Below are positions 12,574 through 24,920 of a stretch of 64,000 bases of DNA, one piece after another. The notes under the pieces are model-generated. The model worked only from the letters and a program-made list of their open reading frames with translations. It had not been told where the DNA came from and did no database searches. This DNA is from Telmatactis stephensoni (taxonomy: Eukaryota; Cnidaria; Anthozoa; Actiniaria; Isophelliidae): the NCBI GenBank assembly GCA_029948255.1, contig JALIZF010001400.1:124001-188000 (forward strand), in the 5' to 3' direction. A program made the position numbers and the translations under genes. Position 1 is the stretch's first letter; every line of letters starts with the position of its first letter.

Positions 12574-12709
12574 GATACAGCTTACGCCATTTTCTCCGAA
12601 AGACCCGATAACTTTACGCGGCGCCGCCGATTGGTGTACGGGAAAAATTATGGGAGTTGGCAAGCATCCGTAAACTTGCCTGTATCTACAACTACATTTA
12701 TTGCTGTCG
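12574..12709 (+). CDS. Possible F5/8-type C (discoidin-like) exon
   Basis: The exon has a clear TTTTTTCAG acceptor and GTAAGA donor and is open in phase 0 through 45 codons. Its second half, GSWQASVNLPVSTTTFIAVG, resembles the WLQVDLG...TxVATQG core of discoidin domains. An ORF just upstream (12344-12425, containing CHFLVGLDFASQDSRI) resembles the domain's N-terminal C...LGLExGxIxDxxI segment, but its donor at 12426 is in phase 1 and does not join this exon in frame. I therefore cannot tell a live gene from a decayed fragment, and no other discoidin exon was found. Confidence 0.35.
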
Positions 12710-15700
12710 GTAAGATCTTTCGATATCTAAAAAAATGCTAAAAATATTTAAAAATAGCAAAACAAAACAATATAATAACAACAACAACAACAACAACAAA
12801 AGCCTAATAAAATATTGTATTAAAATGAGGTCGAATTGACATTGAATTAAATTTGAATTAACTATGTCCTTTAATTAGAAAGTTCATTCCTTAATTGATC
12901 TGGGAAAGATCAATTAAGTTGAAAATAACGAGCGCTTCGAGAAACACCCGTACACGTACTTTATCAGGTAGTGATCAACCGTTGACTTAAAATACTCAGT
13001 TGTTTATTAGAAGAGAACGAATTGCGTCTGTATGGTTAAATTTGTATGAATAAAAATATAGTACGAAAAGAAACTCAACGCATGCGCAGTAATCAATGAA
13101 GGGATTTGAATTTCCTGCTCAATTAAACACTAACAATAAACTCTCGAGTGGCTTGACTTGGATTCTGAAATGTTCGCGTCTCTTTTGTGTTACTGTTTGA
13201 GCTCTTCATAATCCTTAAAACACGGTCATGATGAACTGACAATCACAGTTTAAAGGGGTACTTGGATGAAAATAGGTCAAAATTGGAAAGTGGTTAATTC
13301 CTAAGTTGACGTCATTTAACGACCAATATAGATAAATAACAAAAATTCTGCATTTTAATAATATGATCACCAAGAAATTTTGGTTTAAGATCGAAAAGAA
13401 CAATAGGGTTGTACTTATGACGTCGTAGATACACAATGTAGATGCTAAAATACGTGATAACTTTTTATCTGTACCTTTGGAATTTGATGAAAATATATTG
13501 CTTGGTGACTATTGGTCACATATAGATACATTGAACCAAGTTTCAAGTCATTTTAAATTTGTATCGATTTTCATCCAAGTATCCCTTTAACTGTTGCGGA
13601 TCTCAAGCAAATCATTTTATACATATGCATTTTTAAGTATTACCATTTCTTATCTTTACTGTAATTTCCGTCTATTTACCACATTTGTAAACTTGTATAT
13701 CTATTTCCTGCTACGTCACTTCTTATATCCATATCTTATATATACATATGCCGATTCCAATTGTAATCCTTTTAAGCCTCAGTGATGAAGACTAGTAGTG
13801 GCTAGTCGAAAATTCGTTAAATTAAAGAATTCCATAGTTCTACGACGTATTGTTTCTTCAAGTTTCTCGACTATCTTCAATATACTTATTCAATTAGATC
13901 TTCTAATAGATCCGTCGTATACTGACACTTTGTGGTACGTGGTTGTTTTCGACACAAGTCTACTAACAGCTAAAGTTTCCGTTATTTATCGGCTCTCAGT
14001 GAAATATTTGGACCTTTCACAGTTATCTGTTAAGCTCGTGTTAATAATCAAAAGAAACTAGTTTCTTAATATTACATATGTAACTAAAATTAATAGATAT
14101 TAGGGCAAACATACCAATTTTGAGCATGTGCAGTGTTCATCTTGCCTTGAGAGAAAATAGCCTGTGATAATTTATCACTTACTACATTGTACACTACTAT
14201 ACTTCTATACCATGGCATGGGTGTCCTTCTACAAGTCGGAGAAGATCGAAGAATACTTGGGTTCGATTTTCGTCAAGCTAGGGCAGCGTCGAAATTCGAT
14301 TTGGTTCGAATAGCTTGACTGCATGTGCCGGGAGCGACTAATGAGTAACGGAAGTAAAGGGAAAACAAGTAATAGCCAAATTTTGTCATAGAGAAATTTT
14401 GAATAGATACAAAATTTGAAATGATCTTCCATTTCGAATGAAACATTTGATTAACAGTGTTAACTACAGCATTCGCCGAATATACTGTTCGGAACAGTGT
14501 ACCTTATGTTTGATTTGGCTCAGTAACAGTTTCAATATATTTTAGTGCTAGTGTTACTTAGCTAATCCTATTCCATATGACTACTGAATCAGACGATGGC
14601 TACATATAACGTTTGAAAACACTGCACTCTAGCTAATATAGCTTTCCGCTACAGTTAAGCATTTCATCGATCATTTTGTCTAATAGGAATTCGCCTCATT
14701 CAACTGACTTCCTGTATTTGGGTCGATCGTTTCGTTGTTCAAGTAGATGTATTCACTTTTCTGAACAGAGGGTATCCAAGTTGGGATAACAGATAAAAAG
14801 CATTGGGCAGTGGTTTACTGATAAATGAAAATTTAACAGCTAACTAAAATTTCATCAATTCGTTTAAGAATGTTTGTCAACGTTTTATAAAATATATAAA
14901 AACCGACAAACATTTTTAAAACCGCGAGGCTATTTCTTTGCGGCATTACCTGTCACGTTGTATATGATCTGGGCTCCTGGACTGAATAAACGAAAAAAGA
15001 AGCCGTCCGGCCCGCACTATATATATGAATGACTGATTGGAGGAATTGAACGAAAATTTGAATGAAGTGATGAAAGAAGGTCTTAATGAAGGACCGACAG
15101 TAAAACGTTTGAATGATCTGATCAAAGGAAGTCAACAGTCTGAATGAATGACCGATAAAAAGAAACTGGTTTGAATGAACGATCAAATTTAAAGTCTGAT
15201 AGAAAAAAATAATTTGCACGAACGATTGAAAGAAATCTCAATAAATTAAATGATCGAAATATAAATGATCAAAGAAAGTCTGAATATAAATGACCGAAAG
15301 ACTAAAGAGGTTGTATGAATAATTAAAAAAATGTTTAAATAAATGATCTCTGAATGATAAGCAAAAAGAAAAAAAGATCGAAATTCCAAATAAGGTCATT
15401 TTTGGCGACTCTGGCGCAACCAAAAGCTTGATACGCAGGCTCATAAAGTAATCGAGTCTTTCGAGAAACAGGCTCCTGAAAATATTAAGTAAGCGACCGA
15501 GCACCCGTGAGCTACAGTACTGATTTTATGAAATCTCGTGTTGGTAGACATGGGGAATATGAAATTAAGTACACTGTAGAGAACATTAGAGTAAGGCGTT
15601 GGACAGCATTAGAGTACATGTATGGGAGAACATGACAGTAAATTGTACATGGGCGTACACAGGAAAACATTGGAGTTATCAAGTTAGCCTGCGTAGCGGC

Positions 15701-15899
15701 CCTCTGGGGTATGGGTGAGAAGAAAGGAAAGAGTGACTGCTAGACTGTAAGCAGTCCTGCTTTTCCCTCCAGATTCAGTTCGATGTGGACGAACGGAATC
15801 GAGTCTTGCATGGTCTTATTTTTACCAATTTGCCATCTTCTGAATGTGGTCATATGTTGTGCGCAAGGCAATTACAAACCTTTCTTTGAATTTAAGGTA
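12710..15899. other. Gene-poor stretch with simple repeats and one TTAA element
   Basis: Contains an AAC microsatellite near 12777-12800, the TTAA element at 13250-13590, a 33-codon plus-strand ORF at 14214-14315 (MAWVSFYKSEK..., unrecognised), and a degenerate tandem array of TGAATGA/CGATCAAA-like words at about 15025-15370. An AGCCTGCGTAGCGGCCCTC copy lies at 15686. No gene is supported. Confidence 0.5.
13250..13590. mobile_element. TTAA-flanked MITE, copy 1
   Basis: Ends are TTAAAGGGGTACTTGGATGA and the inverted TCATCCAAGTATCCCTTTAA. A second copy with the same ends is at 61140-61469. The interior is non-coding and contains a palindromic ATTGGTC-type core. Confidence 0.75.
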
Positions 15900-15954
15900 T
15901 ACGTAATACGGGCAACAAAATCGTGCAACGTTGCATATTTGCAAGTTATATATA

Positions 15955-16275
15955 AGGCAAGGCACAGATCCCTCCATTTTGGTCTATCCATGGCAGCACT
16001 TTCTGCCTCCTTCCAACTCTGCCACCCATTCCATTCCTTTCTATTTCCACTGTTCTTCTCCACATTTCATTGGGTATTCCTATTTTTCGATTTCCTTCTG
16101 GAGCCATGTCAAATTAAGCTATCTTTGTATCTTCTTCACTGCCCTTCCTGAGCACATGTCCTATGTACCTCCACCTTCTCCTCTTGATACATTCTTCTAT
16201 TGTCTCGGTCTTAGTCCGCTCCCTGAAGTCCTAATTACTGATCTTCATATCCACCCCTGTTATTTCCAACATTCT
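15955..16275 (-). pseudogene. Non-LTR retrotransposon RT 3' fragment
   Basis: The minus strand reads, in shifting frames, IKRRRWRYIGHVLRK, then TWRRTVE, then WKEAESAAMDRPKWRDLC. These are the conserved C-terminal words of RTE-like reverse transcriptases (RRxWRWIGHVLR, PKTTWRRTVE, AxDRxKWRxxV). Frameshifts make it inactive. Confidence 0.6.
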
Positions 16276-16485
16276 TAAAATAGCACGGACTTAACATTGT
16301 TGGTATATATAGATTTTCACCTTTGTCTTCTCACCGACTGTATACTTTGGATATCCATATTTGCAAGTTGCAGAACAAATATTGCTTACATTACCACCCC
16401 GCCTGCAACAACTTTTCTTTGTTGCAAAAAGTAGAAAGTGCTAGCTTCTACTTCGTGCTACAAAGAAAATTTGCCGCGCACGGAA

Positions 16486-16780
16486 GACCTACTCCGGGCC
16501 CTAAAGTCGCCGCAACTTTGGGCAACTTTAAGCGACTTTAGGCGATATCAGTAAGCAAAAATTGGCCAAAAAGTCGATAGGATTTAACGCGATTTTGTGC
16601 GATTCAAGGCGATTTTGTGCGACTTTAGGGCCGAAGTAGGCCTAGGGGTCGAGGGTTCTGGAGACGTACTTGAGTCGTGGCGAGAAAATTGGCCAAAACG
16701 TCGATGGGACTTAAGGCGTCTTTGTGCGTATTAAGGCGACTTTGTGCGTATTAAGGCGACTTTAGGGCCCGGAGTAAGTC
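16486..16780. mobile_element. 295-bp MITE with CCGGGCCCTAAAGTCGCC ends
   Basis: GACCTACTCCGGGCCCTAAA at the left is matched inverted at the right with one change. Internal GCGACTTTGTGCG words are tandemly repeated. It is nested in the 15900-16862 composite. Confidence 0.7.
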
Positions 16781-17060
16781 ACACGGAATAGTGAATATAA
16801 GCAATATTTGCTCGCAACTTGAACCGCAACAATGTTGCACAAATTTGGTGCCCGTATTACAGCACCTTTCAATTTCATGAACTCACTTAAATTGATGCTA
16901 AACCCTCGTGAGAGTACAAGCAAGTACTGTACAAGTTCCCACAGTTCATGGAAGCCACTGATGCGGGCTTTCAAACAACTAACCAATAGAGAATCAATGC
17001 GTTCGTCTTTTACTTTCTCGTAGTGTTTTTTTGAAATTGCAAGAGTGTTTGAGGGTCCCT

Positions 17061-17200
17061 ATGAATCTAGCCTGCGTAACGGCCCTCGTGAGGGGACTGG
17101 GGGAGGAAGAAAGGAAGCGAGGCCCGGCCCTTTTTCTTTTTCACCCTCCCTTCCCCGTCTCCTTAAAGAGGGCGGTTACGCATGCTACTGTGAATCATGC
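17061..17200. mobile_element. Short palindromic MITE (TAGCCTGCGTAACGGCCCTC ends)
   Basis: The left end AGCCTGCGTAACGGCCCTC pairs with the right end GAGGGCGGTTACGCATGCT. The middle is purine- then pyrimidine-rich. A partial related copy is at 15686. Confidence 0.55.
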
Positions 17201-17314
17201 CATTCGAACATAGCGCATGCGCAAGTATAAAAACACTGGAAGGCCGTGCATGTGATTGTCCAACCCACGTCAAGAACAATGATTTCATGTCTTAAAACCA
17301 TTAGAGTGCATGCA

Positions 17315-17437
17315 CTTAATCCGTGAAACAAACACTACTAATTAGTAGTAAATAGTGTTGATTAGACAATAGGAAACAAAGGAATTACCCGGCATAATTT
17401 AGCACTATTTTTTACTATTTATGTTTCACGGATTAAG
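17315..17437. mobile_element. 123-bp MITE with 16-bp inverted repeats
   Basis: CTTAATCCGTGAAACA at 17315-17330 is exactly inverted at 17422-17437. The inside holds ACTAATTAGTAGT and ACTATTT words. Non-coding. Confidence 0.7.
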
Positions 17438-18080
17438 GGCTAGTTTTCTAGTACATTTACTATTACATCATATATTAAAAACATTGTTGATATATTTTCC
17501 TGGATTTAACGGATTTTTCAAGGACATTTATTTTATATTATTTAGTTTCGTCTACATAAGGTGTAAATCAATATGTACATGTCGACAGGGAAACCACGTA
17601 CAGCTTTACCAATATAGTGATCCCGTTAATAAAAAATAAATAAATAAATAAAATAAAAAGCAGTAAGTGGGTTGTCGATCAGGAGTGCAAGCCACATTGC
17701 ACTTCAAACAGATTGACCTCCACGAGCAGGGGTTTTCGGGATCACACAGTTTGAAGAGGGCAGATTAAATTGCAGTTTTATAGTATTGAAGTATAGTTTG
17801 TCTCTGAAGATTGACAGTGGTAGACAAGTGTCTCCGATGGAAAATGGTAATGCCAAACTCTACAATTTTTTTTTCTCCAAGCCTCCCCCAGTCTACTGAT
17901 GGAAGAACACACAATGGAAAGAAAAATTTTTCACAGCAGGTGATTTTCTAACCTAAAACATAAATATCCCTTGGGGTTTATTTCACTGAGAAACCACTGA
18001 AATTTGCCAATTATTACTTAGCTTGGTCAGTAGATGCATTGTACTTGAGAAACCCCTCATGTAGTATTGCTTTTCTCTCT

Positions 18081-18783
18081 AACTCTACTGTTTTCCCCTC
18101 CCCTCCCCTCTCTCTTTCCCTTAAGCCCGCTGCACATGTTGAGAAACTGTGTGAGGAAACTACCACGCAAGTTAATTGTCTCACTGTGTGCTCTTTTACC
18201 TGCTCTAGTTTTGGCCTCATCTAGGCAGATGCAACGTCTGTGGAGAGAAATTGTCTGAGTGAAGTGCTAGCTTTGCCTGGCAGTTACTTTCCTCATGCAG
18301 TTTCTCAATGTGTACTGTCAGGGTGGTGAAGAGGGGGAACCCATCACGAAACACGAACCATTTTTTCGCAATTTCACGGATCACGGAATAATGATAAGCT
18401 ATTTCACAAATCATAGAAGATCTTTACTTTTCATTCAAAAATAAATACTGGTTTTTCATTCCTAATATTTTTTGCACGAATTTTGTCCTTATAAACGGAC
18501 CGAAAGTACGTACAATCAAAGGATCACACTGTTTTTCGTTATCTCTTCTCTGTGCGTCGCATATTTCACGAATCGGCATTTTTATAATCACGAATCTCGG
18601 CAATGAAAAACGGCAAATCCCAGTCACGGACAAAGATGATTTCACGGATCACGGCTAGAATTTTTAGCTTTTCACGAATCACAAGCCTAATTTAGGCTGA
18701 ATCACGGGTCACGAAATACCTCTTCACCACCCTGTACTGTGGGCTTAAGGGAAAGGGAGAGGGGAGGGGAAAATAGTAGAGTT
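18081..18783. mobile_element. Nested pair of inverted-repeat elements
   Basis: The outer ends are AACTCTACTGTTTTCCCCTC and its inverted near-copy near 18760-18783, both continuing into CCCTTTCCCTTAAGCCC-like sequence. The inner ends are CAGGGTGGTGAAGAGG at 18319 and its exact inverse at 18719-18734. The inner element is filled with TTTCACGGATCACGG-like repeats, which suggests a later insertion into the outer one. Confidence 0.7.
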
Positions 18784-18917
18784 AAAGGTGAAAGGAACTG
18801 TAGTATCAATACTACATGACAAGTTTACACTCATTTGTGCGGATGAAACTTTGTCCCTGTGCTAAAGACAGGGATAAAATCATCATGGAATATGCTTCAC
18901 CTGAATATAAATACCAC

Positions 18918-19035
18918 TTATTAGATATTTTCTTGTGTATTACGGGCTGATATTTTACGAATCGCGTAAAGGCGACGCAAAATGCGAGCGATGAGTAAAA
19001 TGTCAGCCCGTAATACACAAGAAAATATCTAATAA
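18918..19035. mobile_element. 118-bp near-perfect hairpin
   Basis: TTATTAGATATTTTCTTGTG followed by TATTACGGGCTGA is inverted at 19003-19035, leaving a short GC-rich loop. A palindromic MITE. Confidence 0.75.
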
Positions 19036-19526
19036 AGGATTTATTATACAATTGCTTTTTCGCTTTGTTTTTAACAGTATTTTTATTATCGAAACATTCC
19101 TTTTTGAAAACTAACGTGCGCGCGCTTCCCGCGCGCTTCAAACCAGTTTGAAGCCTTGACGTCATACGGGGCCGAATACGCAAACCGCGGATTTCTAGAG
19201 TGTATTACCGTCCCATGTTGGCCCTCAAACGATACCTTATTTGGTAAATTTACGTCACAATTGTATAGTAAAATGTTATAATTGCAGTAGCAGATAAATA
19301 ACACAGAATCAAGATAAAGGGCTTTTCACAATATTTTTGCTTTTGGAAGTGTTAAAATGTGACACAACATCAATACATGTATATATTTTGTCCTTTGACA
19401 TATACTTTACATTTTACACAGGGAAACAGACTCCTCTTGGTCTGCAGCAGCAACATGCTTTTTACCAATAATATATTCACAACAAAATAACTACAATATT
19501 CATGGATGTTATTAAATACACTACAA

Positions 19527-22500
19527 TTACTGTCTTTCAATAATAAGTTTTTGGTGTCCATACATATTGTTTAGCAGTGCCTGGTAAAAACAAATGAGAA
19601 AATAAAGTGAGTTCAACAGGTCAATAATTGATAGATATTGAACATGAGCATCTGCAAAGGCTGCTTTTCTGGTTAGGTAGTTTTGTTCTAACTGGTCAAT
19701 AAATTCTACTGTTGTCCACTCAGAGCCGTTGCCAGGAAACAAGGAAACAGCAAAACTTGTTCAAATTAATATAATACCCTCTTGCCCAATCAGATTACCA
19801 GAAAACAGACTTTGAGAGTCATTAATCTCTTATCTTTAATAAGTATACTGTCTCCTAAAACAGTGGGACTATACCCGGAGTTTAAAATAACATAAAATAT
19901 ATATATATAGAGAGAGTAAAACTCCTATTTGTTGGGATAATTGAGGGAAATGGTATGATTGTTTTATGGTCCCCAGAGGCAAAGCTAAAGAAAACATAAA
20001 AGTCAAACTAGTACGGCACTTAAAGGTAAATGAAACCTCTAATATTTTAAGAAATTTATATGACATATTTTTATTACCCAAAAAATCAAACCTTCAAGGG
20101 GGGTTCTGTGGACCCCTCCGACCCCCCTGGATCCACCACTACATCAGTGCTCCATTTTAAGGGTATTTAAAGCTAATTAGAGTTACACAGAGTGAGAGAA
20201 GTCTAATAGCGATTGAACTTGTGACCTCTTGCATTGCGCTCTTAAACCAACTGTGCCATCCTTACAGAGGTTTCCACATACAAAACCTACATGTACATAC
20301 CAGCTTACCTGTCTTTTAATGACTTGTAAATTTTGTTCTGCTTGTTTTATCAGTCTATCAATATGTTCTGTATCTGTAATGCTTTTATTGCTTCTAAAGG
20401 CATCTTTAATTCTCCTAATAGCATATTCTCTGATGAATGAATATGTTAAGAGGAGATTTTTTTCAATGACGAGCAATAATGGCGAAAAGCGCCAAAAACT
20501 AGACTTTCGTGCGAGTTTTAAACCAAATTTTCGTTCTGGATTAACACTCAAATCCTTTTCCTACCGGTTAAAAACTGATGTACCAAGATAAAATACCTGT
20601 TTGAAACAGATTTTTGAACTGTACAAAGACTTTTTCTTGAAGTTGTGTTAGGATTAAGCTTTTTCAAGATGAATATAAGGAAAACATACAGAAAATGAGC
20701 AAATGAAGGCCTAAACCTCATTTTTTATCCAAATTTTCGCTTTGGATTAACACTTTGATTCAACTTTCATTGGCCAAAACTACTTACAAACAACTTAAAC
20801 TTTCTGACAGAAATGATTTTAGATTTGTACAACAGCTATTCTTCAACTCAGGAGTTTTTGTCGTTCACTGCTCGAACTTGAAAAAAATCCCCTCTTAATT
20901 GTTAATCTATTACTCTATTACATTTACAAAATTCTGAAAAAATGTGAGTGCTTTTTAATTTGAAGACAACATGGCAATTAAATTTAGAAAAGACCTTAAG
21001 AAAGTACATTTGCATTGGTCATTAAGATATTTCAAAAAGGGTTGTATGACAAACACTGAATACAACATTTCATGATACATATACAGGGCTGTCAACTCTC
21101 CCGGATAAGCCGGGAGTCTCAAGATTTTGGACCGTATCTCCCGGTCTCAAGATTAGAGGCTCAAATCTCCCGGATAATCGTTCGCATCCTAAAATCGCGG
21201 CCATTTTAAGGTATCAGGGTAATTATAAATTAGAAAATAAAAATAGGAATTTGCAGTGGCTTTTCTTCCACTGATTTCCAAATGGAATTTAGAAGTTGAT
21301 TTTTTTACAGAGGGAAGAAAAATGGGGAACCCGGAGAAAAACCCTCGAAGCACAGGAGAGAACCAACAAACAACTCTACTCACATACGAAAATGAGCACA
21401 GGGTGGCACAAACCTGGGTCGCAAATTATTCAAATTTTCACGTGGGTTTCTTCTTAGAGTTCCATGATAGCTGGAATTCATCGGAAACCATTGTTTATTA
21501 CCTTTACAAGATCACAGAATATCACTTTTCAATAGTGCTGTCTCCAGTTTTTGATAAATTGCTCCGTTGCTCTGATATACACTCCCAAAGTTACAACACC
21601 CCTTGAGTGGCTGTATCTGATACAAAATCGATGATAACTTTGGGAAAAAGCAAAAAATCAGAAATCAGGGATACACTTTTGAAGAATAACTACTTGATAT
21701 TACTTTCATTGGGAGAATTTGAGGTAAATTGGTCAAATTCCGTTTGACAACGAACTCTTAGTGTTCAGGTAACTGAATGTAAATTCACTTCTGAGGAAAA
21801 CGCAAAATTGTTTTGAAAGCCAAGAAGCGGGTTTGTTGATACAAGAGGATTATAACACTTCATAATCTTGCCCGATGACAGCTGAAGTAAAGGGCAACCA
21901 AGATCTTGTTATGTTTCCTGCACAAATGGTGGGAAGTCAAGGCAATTTGATCCCATTGAACTTTGGCTCTTGTTGAATAATCTTTTTACAAAGGTTTCGA
22001 TAGTTATAGGCAAATATATTCTTCACCGACTTGATGACAATTGACAAGTGATGTCAACAGATAATTAGCAGGGATTAAGCCGGAAAAAAAGTTTTTGCTT
22101 ATAACTCGCTATTAAAAATCGCTAGTGAAATAATTTTTTCACTAAATTGTAGCTTATTGTGTATTCTATCAGAAAATGCAAAAAAGTAAAAATCGACCCT
22201 TTTGAGAAAATTTGGGGTACCCTGATACCTTAACTGAAATATCGTCTTCTTTCTTGAAATATCATCTCCTCCCCCCCCTCACTGAGGTATGAAAATTGAC
22301 CTCGAAAATAGCGCAGGGTAGCCTCGAGTATGTTTTGTCTCACTTTGAGTCTCCTCTCTTCCCTCTTCTCCCCCCACCCCCCCCCCTCATGTATATATAT
22401 ACATGATATATGCATAATTTGTAGGACTCATGCAATATTGACAGAAAGTATGGATGTGTAAAATATGCTAGGATTTGTGAATGAAAGTTAATTATAGTTC

Positions 22501-23068
22501 AAACTTGGCACACAGTATACCTTGGAGGTACCTTGCTTGTCAAGTTTCCTAATTTCTTTTCTGCTGCTTTTGGATGGTATAGCCTTAATGCCTACTTATT
22601 ATTTCCTATAAAACTACAAGGCTTTTTGTAGTTGCTTTATGAATAGATGACCTATTTGGGGTTGGTCTTGACCACATTGGCCTTCTTTGCATTCATTATT
22701 TTAGCTCCACAATGTCTGGATGGTAATTTCCAGCATGTTTAACCAATCTTCTGTTCAATACAGTGTGGTAGTGTACTGAATCATACACTCAATAAACACC
22801 AAACTCTTTACTAGGTTTAACGTTTAGAAATGCTAAGTCAGCAACGTTCCTGCACAACAAGGTCTACTACAACCTGTATGACATAACGTGGTGCAACGTG
22901 CAAGAGATAGTGACAACACTAGCTTCTCTCGTTCAAGGATCAGATAAGAAATCCATGCATCACTATATGTTATGAACATTACCTGTAGTTATAGCTCGTA
23001 AATGTTTGACTTTCTCGCAACAATTGGCGATACAAGTTCAAAATCCTTGTCGACCTTGCAGCCGCCAT
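19527..23068 (-). CDS. LYRM4: LYRM4 / ISD11, Fe-S cluster assembly factor
   Basis: Three minus-strand exons: 23068-22983, 20429-20309 and 19580-19527, with donors GTAATG and GTAAGC and acceptors CATCAG and TACCAG; phases fit exactly (261 nt, 86 aa plus stop). The start is ATGGCGGCTGCAAGG. The LYR motif is at residues 12-14 (RILNLYRQLLRES), followed by SYNYREYAIRRIKDAFRSNK, the family's core, and a C-terminus of QKLIIERQ. Human LYRM4 has the same order and is a few residues longer at the end. ISD11 binds acyl-ACP and stabilises the cysteine desulfurase NFS1 in the mitochondrial matrix, an essential step of iron-sulfur cluster synthesis. Exon 1 alone carries the LYR motif and is 2.5 kb from exon 2, so simple ORF calling would miss it. 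Confidence 0.94.
20142..20277 (-). repeat. tRNA-derived SINE, copy 1
   Basis: Shares CATCAGTGCTCC, TTTTAAGGG and AACCAACTGTGCC words with the copy at 60288-60436. The minus strand shows a box A-like GGCACAGTTGGTTT... and a degenerate box B. It overlaps the 3' side of LYRM4 intron 2. Confidence 0.65.
20430..22982. other. LYRM4 intron 1 with repeat fragments
   Basis: Holds a repeat with CTCCCGG words at 21088-21180, a reverse-oriented SINE body at about 21300-21420 (GGGGAACCCGGAGAAAAACC), and a polypyrimidine block near 22350-22390. The longer ORF at 21256-21606 is made of SINE sequence and is not a gene. Confidence 0.6.
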
Positions 23069-24754
23069 CTTGAACAACTGAATGCAATATTTGGGCTTCC
23101 TGTGGAAAACCAAAATGACAGGAATCCCATGACTTTTGAAAAATGCAAATCGTATTTAAAAAACCCGCCTATCTATTATACACATTTAATTATAAGAAAA
23201 GAATAACAAGAATGATCTGATGTGCTGGCCATTCTCACATAATGCTAGACAAGGATCAAAGTTTTCAAAAATGAAAAATTGGTTTGTAGAAGTTTATTCT
23301 TTGTGACATTATCATGACGTCATTGAAATCATTTGGAGCTCATTTTCTTGGAAAATTGACCTAAACTTTCAAAACGGCCTAAATTGGTCGAAAGTATTCA
23401 TGAAGGCACCTGACATTTTGCAATTTAAAAAGAAAATCAATGAGAGCGTCTTCAAGATATTACGCGATAAATATTTTCTTGGCCAAATTTTACAAATAAT
23501 TTGAGAGTGTCGACACAGAGATTCCAAATTCGGGGCTTTCCTTTTTATTGCTGAAATTTTTTGCAGCCAGTATGTATATGTGTATTCAAACTACCTCCTT
23601 GCTAAGTATGAAAAACATTCAGGCTTTCTTTCCAAAATTATGATTTTTTAATATCTGCCGCTAAATGAGCCAAATTTGTTGTTAAGAAGTACTGGATATC
23701 TAGTAATGACATTAAAAAACGTTGTACGATTCTTTTCTAACTCGAGGCACTAAAAGACGGACATCTATCAAATGTTGTGTCTTAGTTTTATCAATTAAAA
23801 ACAATCCATTAAATCCATTAAAAATTCGATTTATTGCAGATAAACCCTAGCTACCTCCTTGCGTTTTTGATTGCCAACACCGATGGTGAAAACCTTGTCT
23901 TTATGTCGCTGACTTGAGGTCCGTGATGTGTGACGTCATGAATGATGACTTCCGGTTGCCGCCCGTAGCTCAAAAACATCTGCTGCTTAAGCTCTATTGT
24001 TTTTTTATACTATGATGCAGCACTTGGTGCACTTGCTAGTTTCCATTTGTGGTAAAAAAGATAACCAAACCACTGGTATCTTATGAGTTAGCTGTAATAA
24101 TTAAATTAAATTTTGGGCTCAAAAAAACTTAGTCTTCAACTTTGACCATAAAGTTGATTGAAAAAGTTTGTTTTTTTATTTTGTATTGGATTTAAGTTAT
24201 AATTTTCGAAGTTCAAATTAGTGTCCTTTAAAGTTACTTAAATCTTACTGCATGAAAGTTTTATTAGATTTATTCATGCAGAGTTTACCATACACTTTTA
24301 CATATTAATTAGTTGTTTATTTTGCCCACTATTTATTTACCGAGGGTTTGCTGACCTTTTTGATGACATTTGAAGTATTCCAAAGAAGTTTTGCAATTTT
24401 TACCTGTGAAAGAAAGATTTCATGATTTAGAAGATTTGAACCTTTACCTGTGAACTTACCTTATAATCTTGAATCCTGCTGTCTTGACTACTGTACCATC
24501 TGGTGAATTGCTGGTTTGGGCTGCTCAGCATAGCAAGTCATTCTTTGTATTTACAGGACTTTGGGTCTGCTATAAAATTAAGTTTCAATGCTGGCCTAGC
24601 AACTTTGACCAGTTGGTCTAATGGGTTAGTGATTGGGTTTACAAGCGAGAGGTCTAGAGTTCAAATCACTGTGTGGGAAGGTTCTTTTCGGAAAAAAGAA
24701 CTTTTGTTTGTTTGAGATTTCGGCAGTCAATATAATTTAATAATATCCTGAACA

Positions 24755-24920
24755 GAGGGAGGGGTGGTAAGAAGCTGTATGGGAGGGGTGGACAAGAACA
24801 TAGCGGGGGAGGGGTAGTGCAGTGCCAACGAGGGATGGGTAGGTTCCCATGGGAGCAGGACGGATGAGGGAGGAGATAGGGGAGGGGGGGTTGGGGGGGA
24901 GAGGACAGAGGAGGGTGGAC
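24755..24920 (+). repeat. G-rich, purine-biased block
   Basis: Repeated GGGAGGGG-type words over about 165 bases, loosely tandem. Several groups of G runs could form G-quadruplexes on the plus strand. Confidence 0.6.

Larger units (their letters stand above)
15900..16862. mobile_element. Composite inverted-repeat element of the TTGCAAGTTGC family
   Basis: GTAATACGGGCAACAAAAT near 15904 pairs with the inverted GTGCCCGTATTAC near 16849. AAATATTGCTTA words near 16378 and 16804 also pair. The element holds a LINE fragment and a nested MITE, so it grew by later insertions. Related copies without these insertions are at about 31435-31640 and 45150-45350. Confidence 0.55.

Noticed and set aside
12344..12709. 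A clean two-exon discoidin domain joined from 12344-12425 and 12574-12709
   Set aside because: Rechecking across the line break at 12600 showed that the second exon is open only in phase 0, while the first ends in phase 1. The join is out of frame, so only the second exon is kept as a weak candidate.
15783..16151. A 122-codon plus-strand membrane protein
   Set aside because: The opposite strand shows reverse-transcriptase words (WKEAESAAMDRPKWRD), so the hydrophobic plus-strand frame is a shadow of a LINE relic.
21256..21606. A 116-codon plus-strand gene in LYRM4 intron 1
   Set aside because: Its best-looking part (GNPEKNPRSTGENQQ) is the reverse of the common SINE body, so the frame is accidental.
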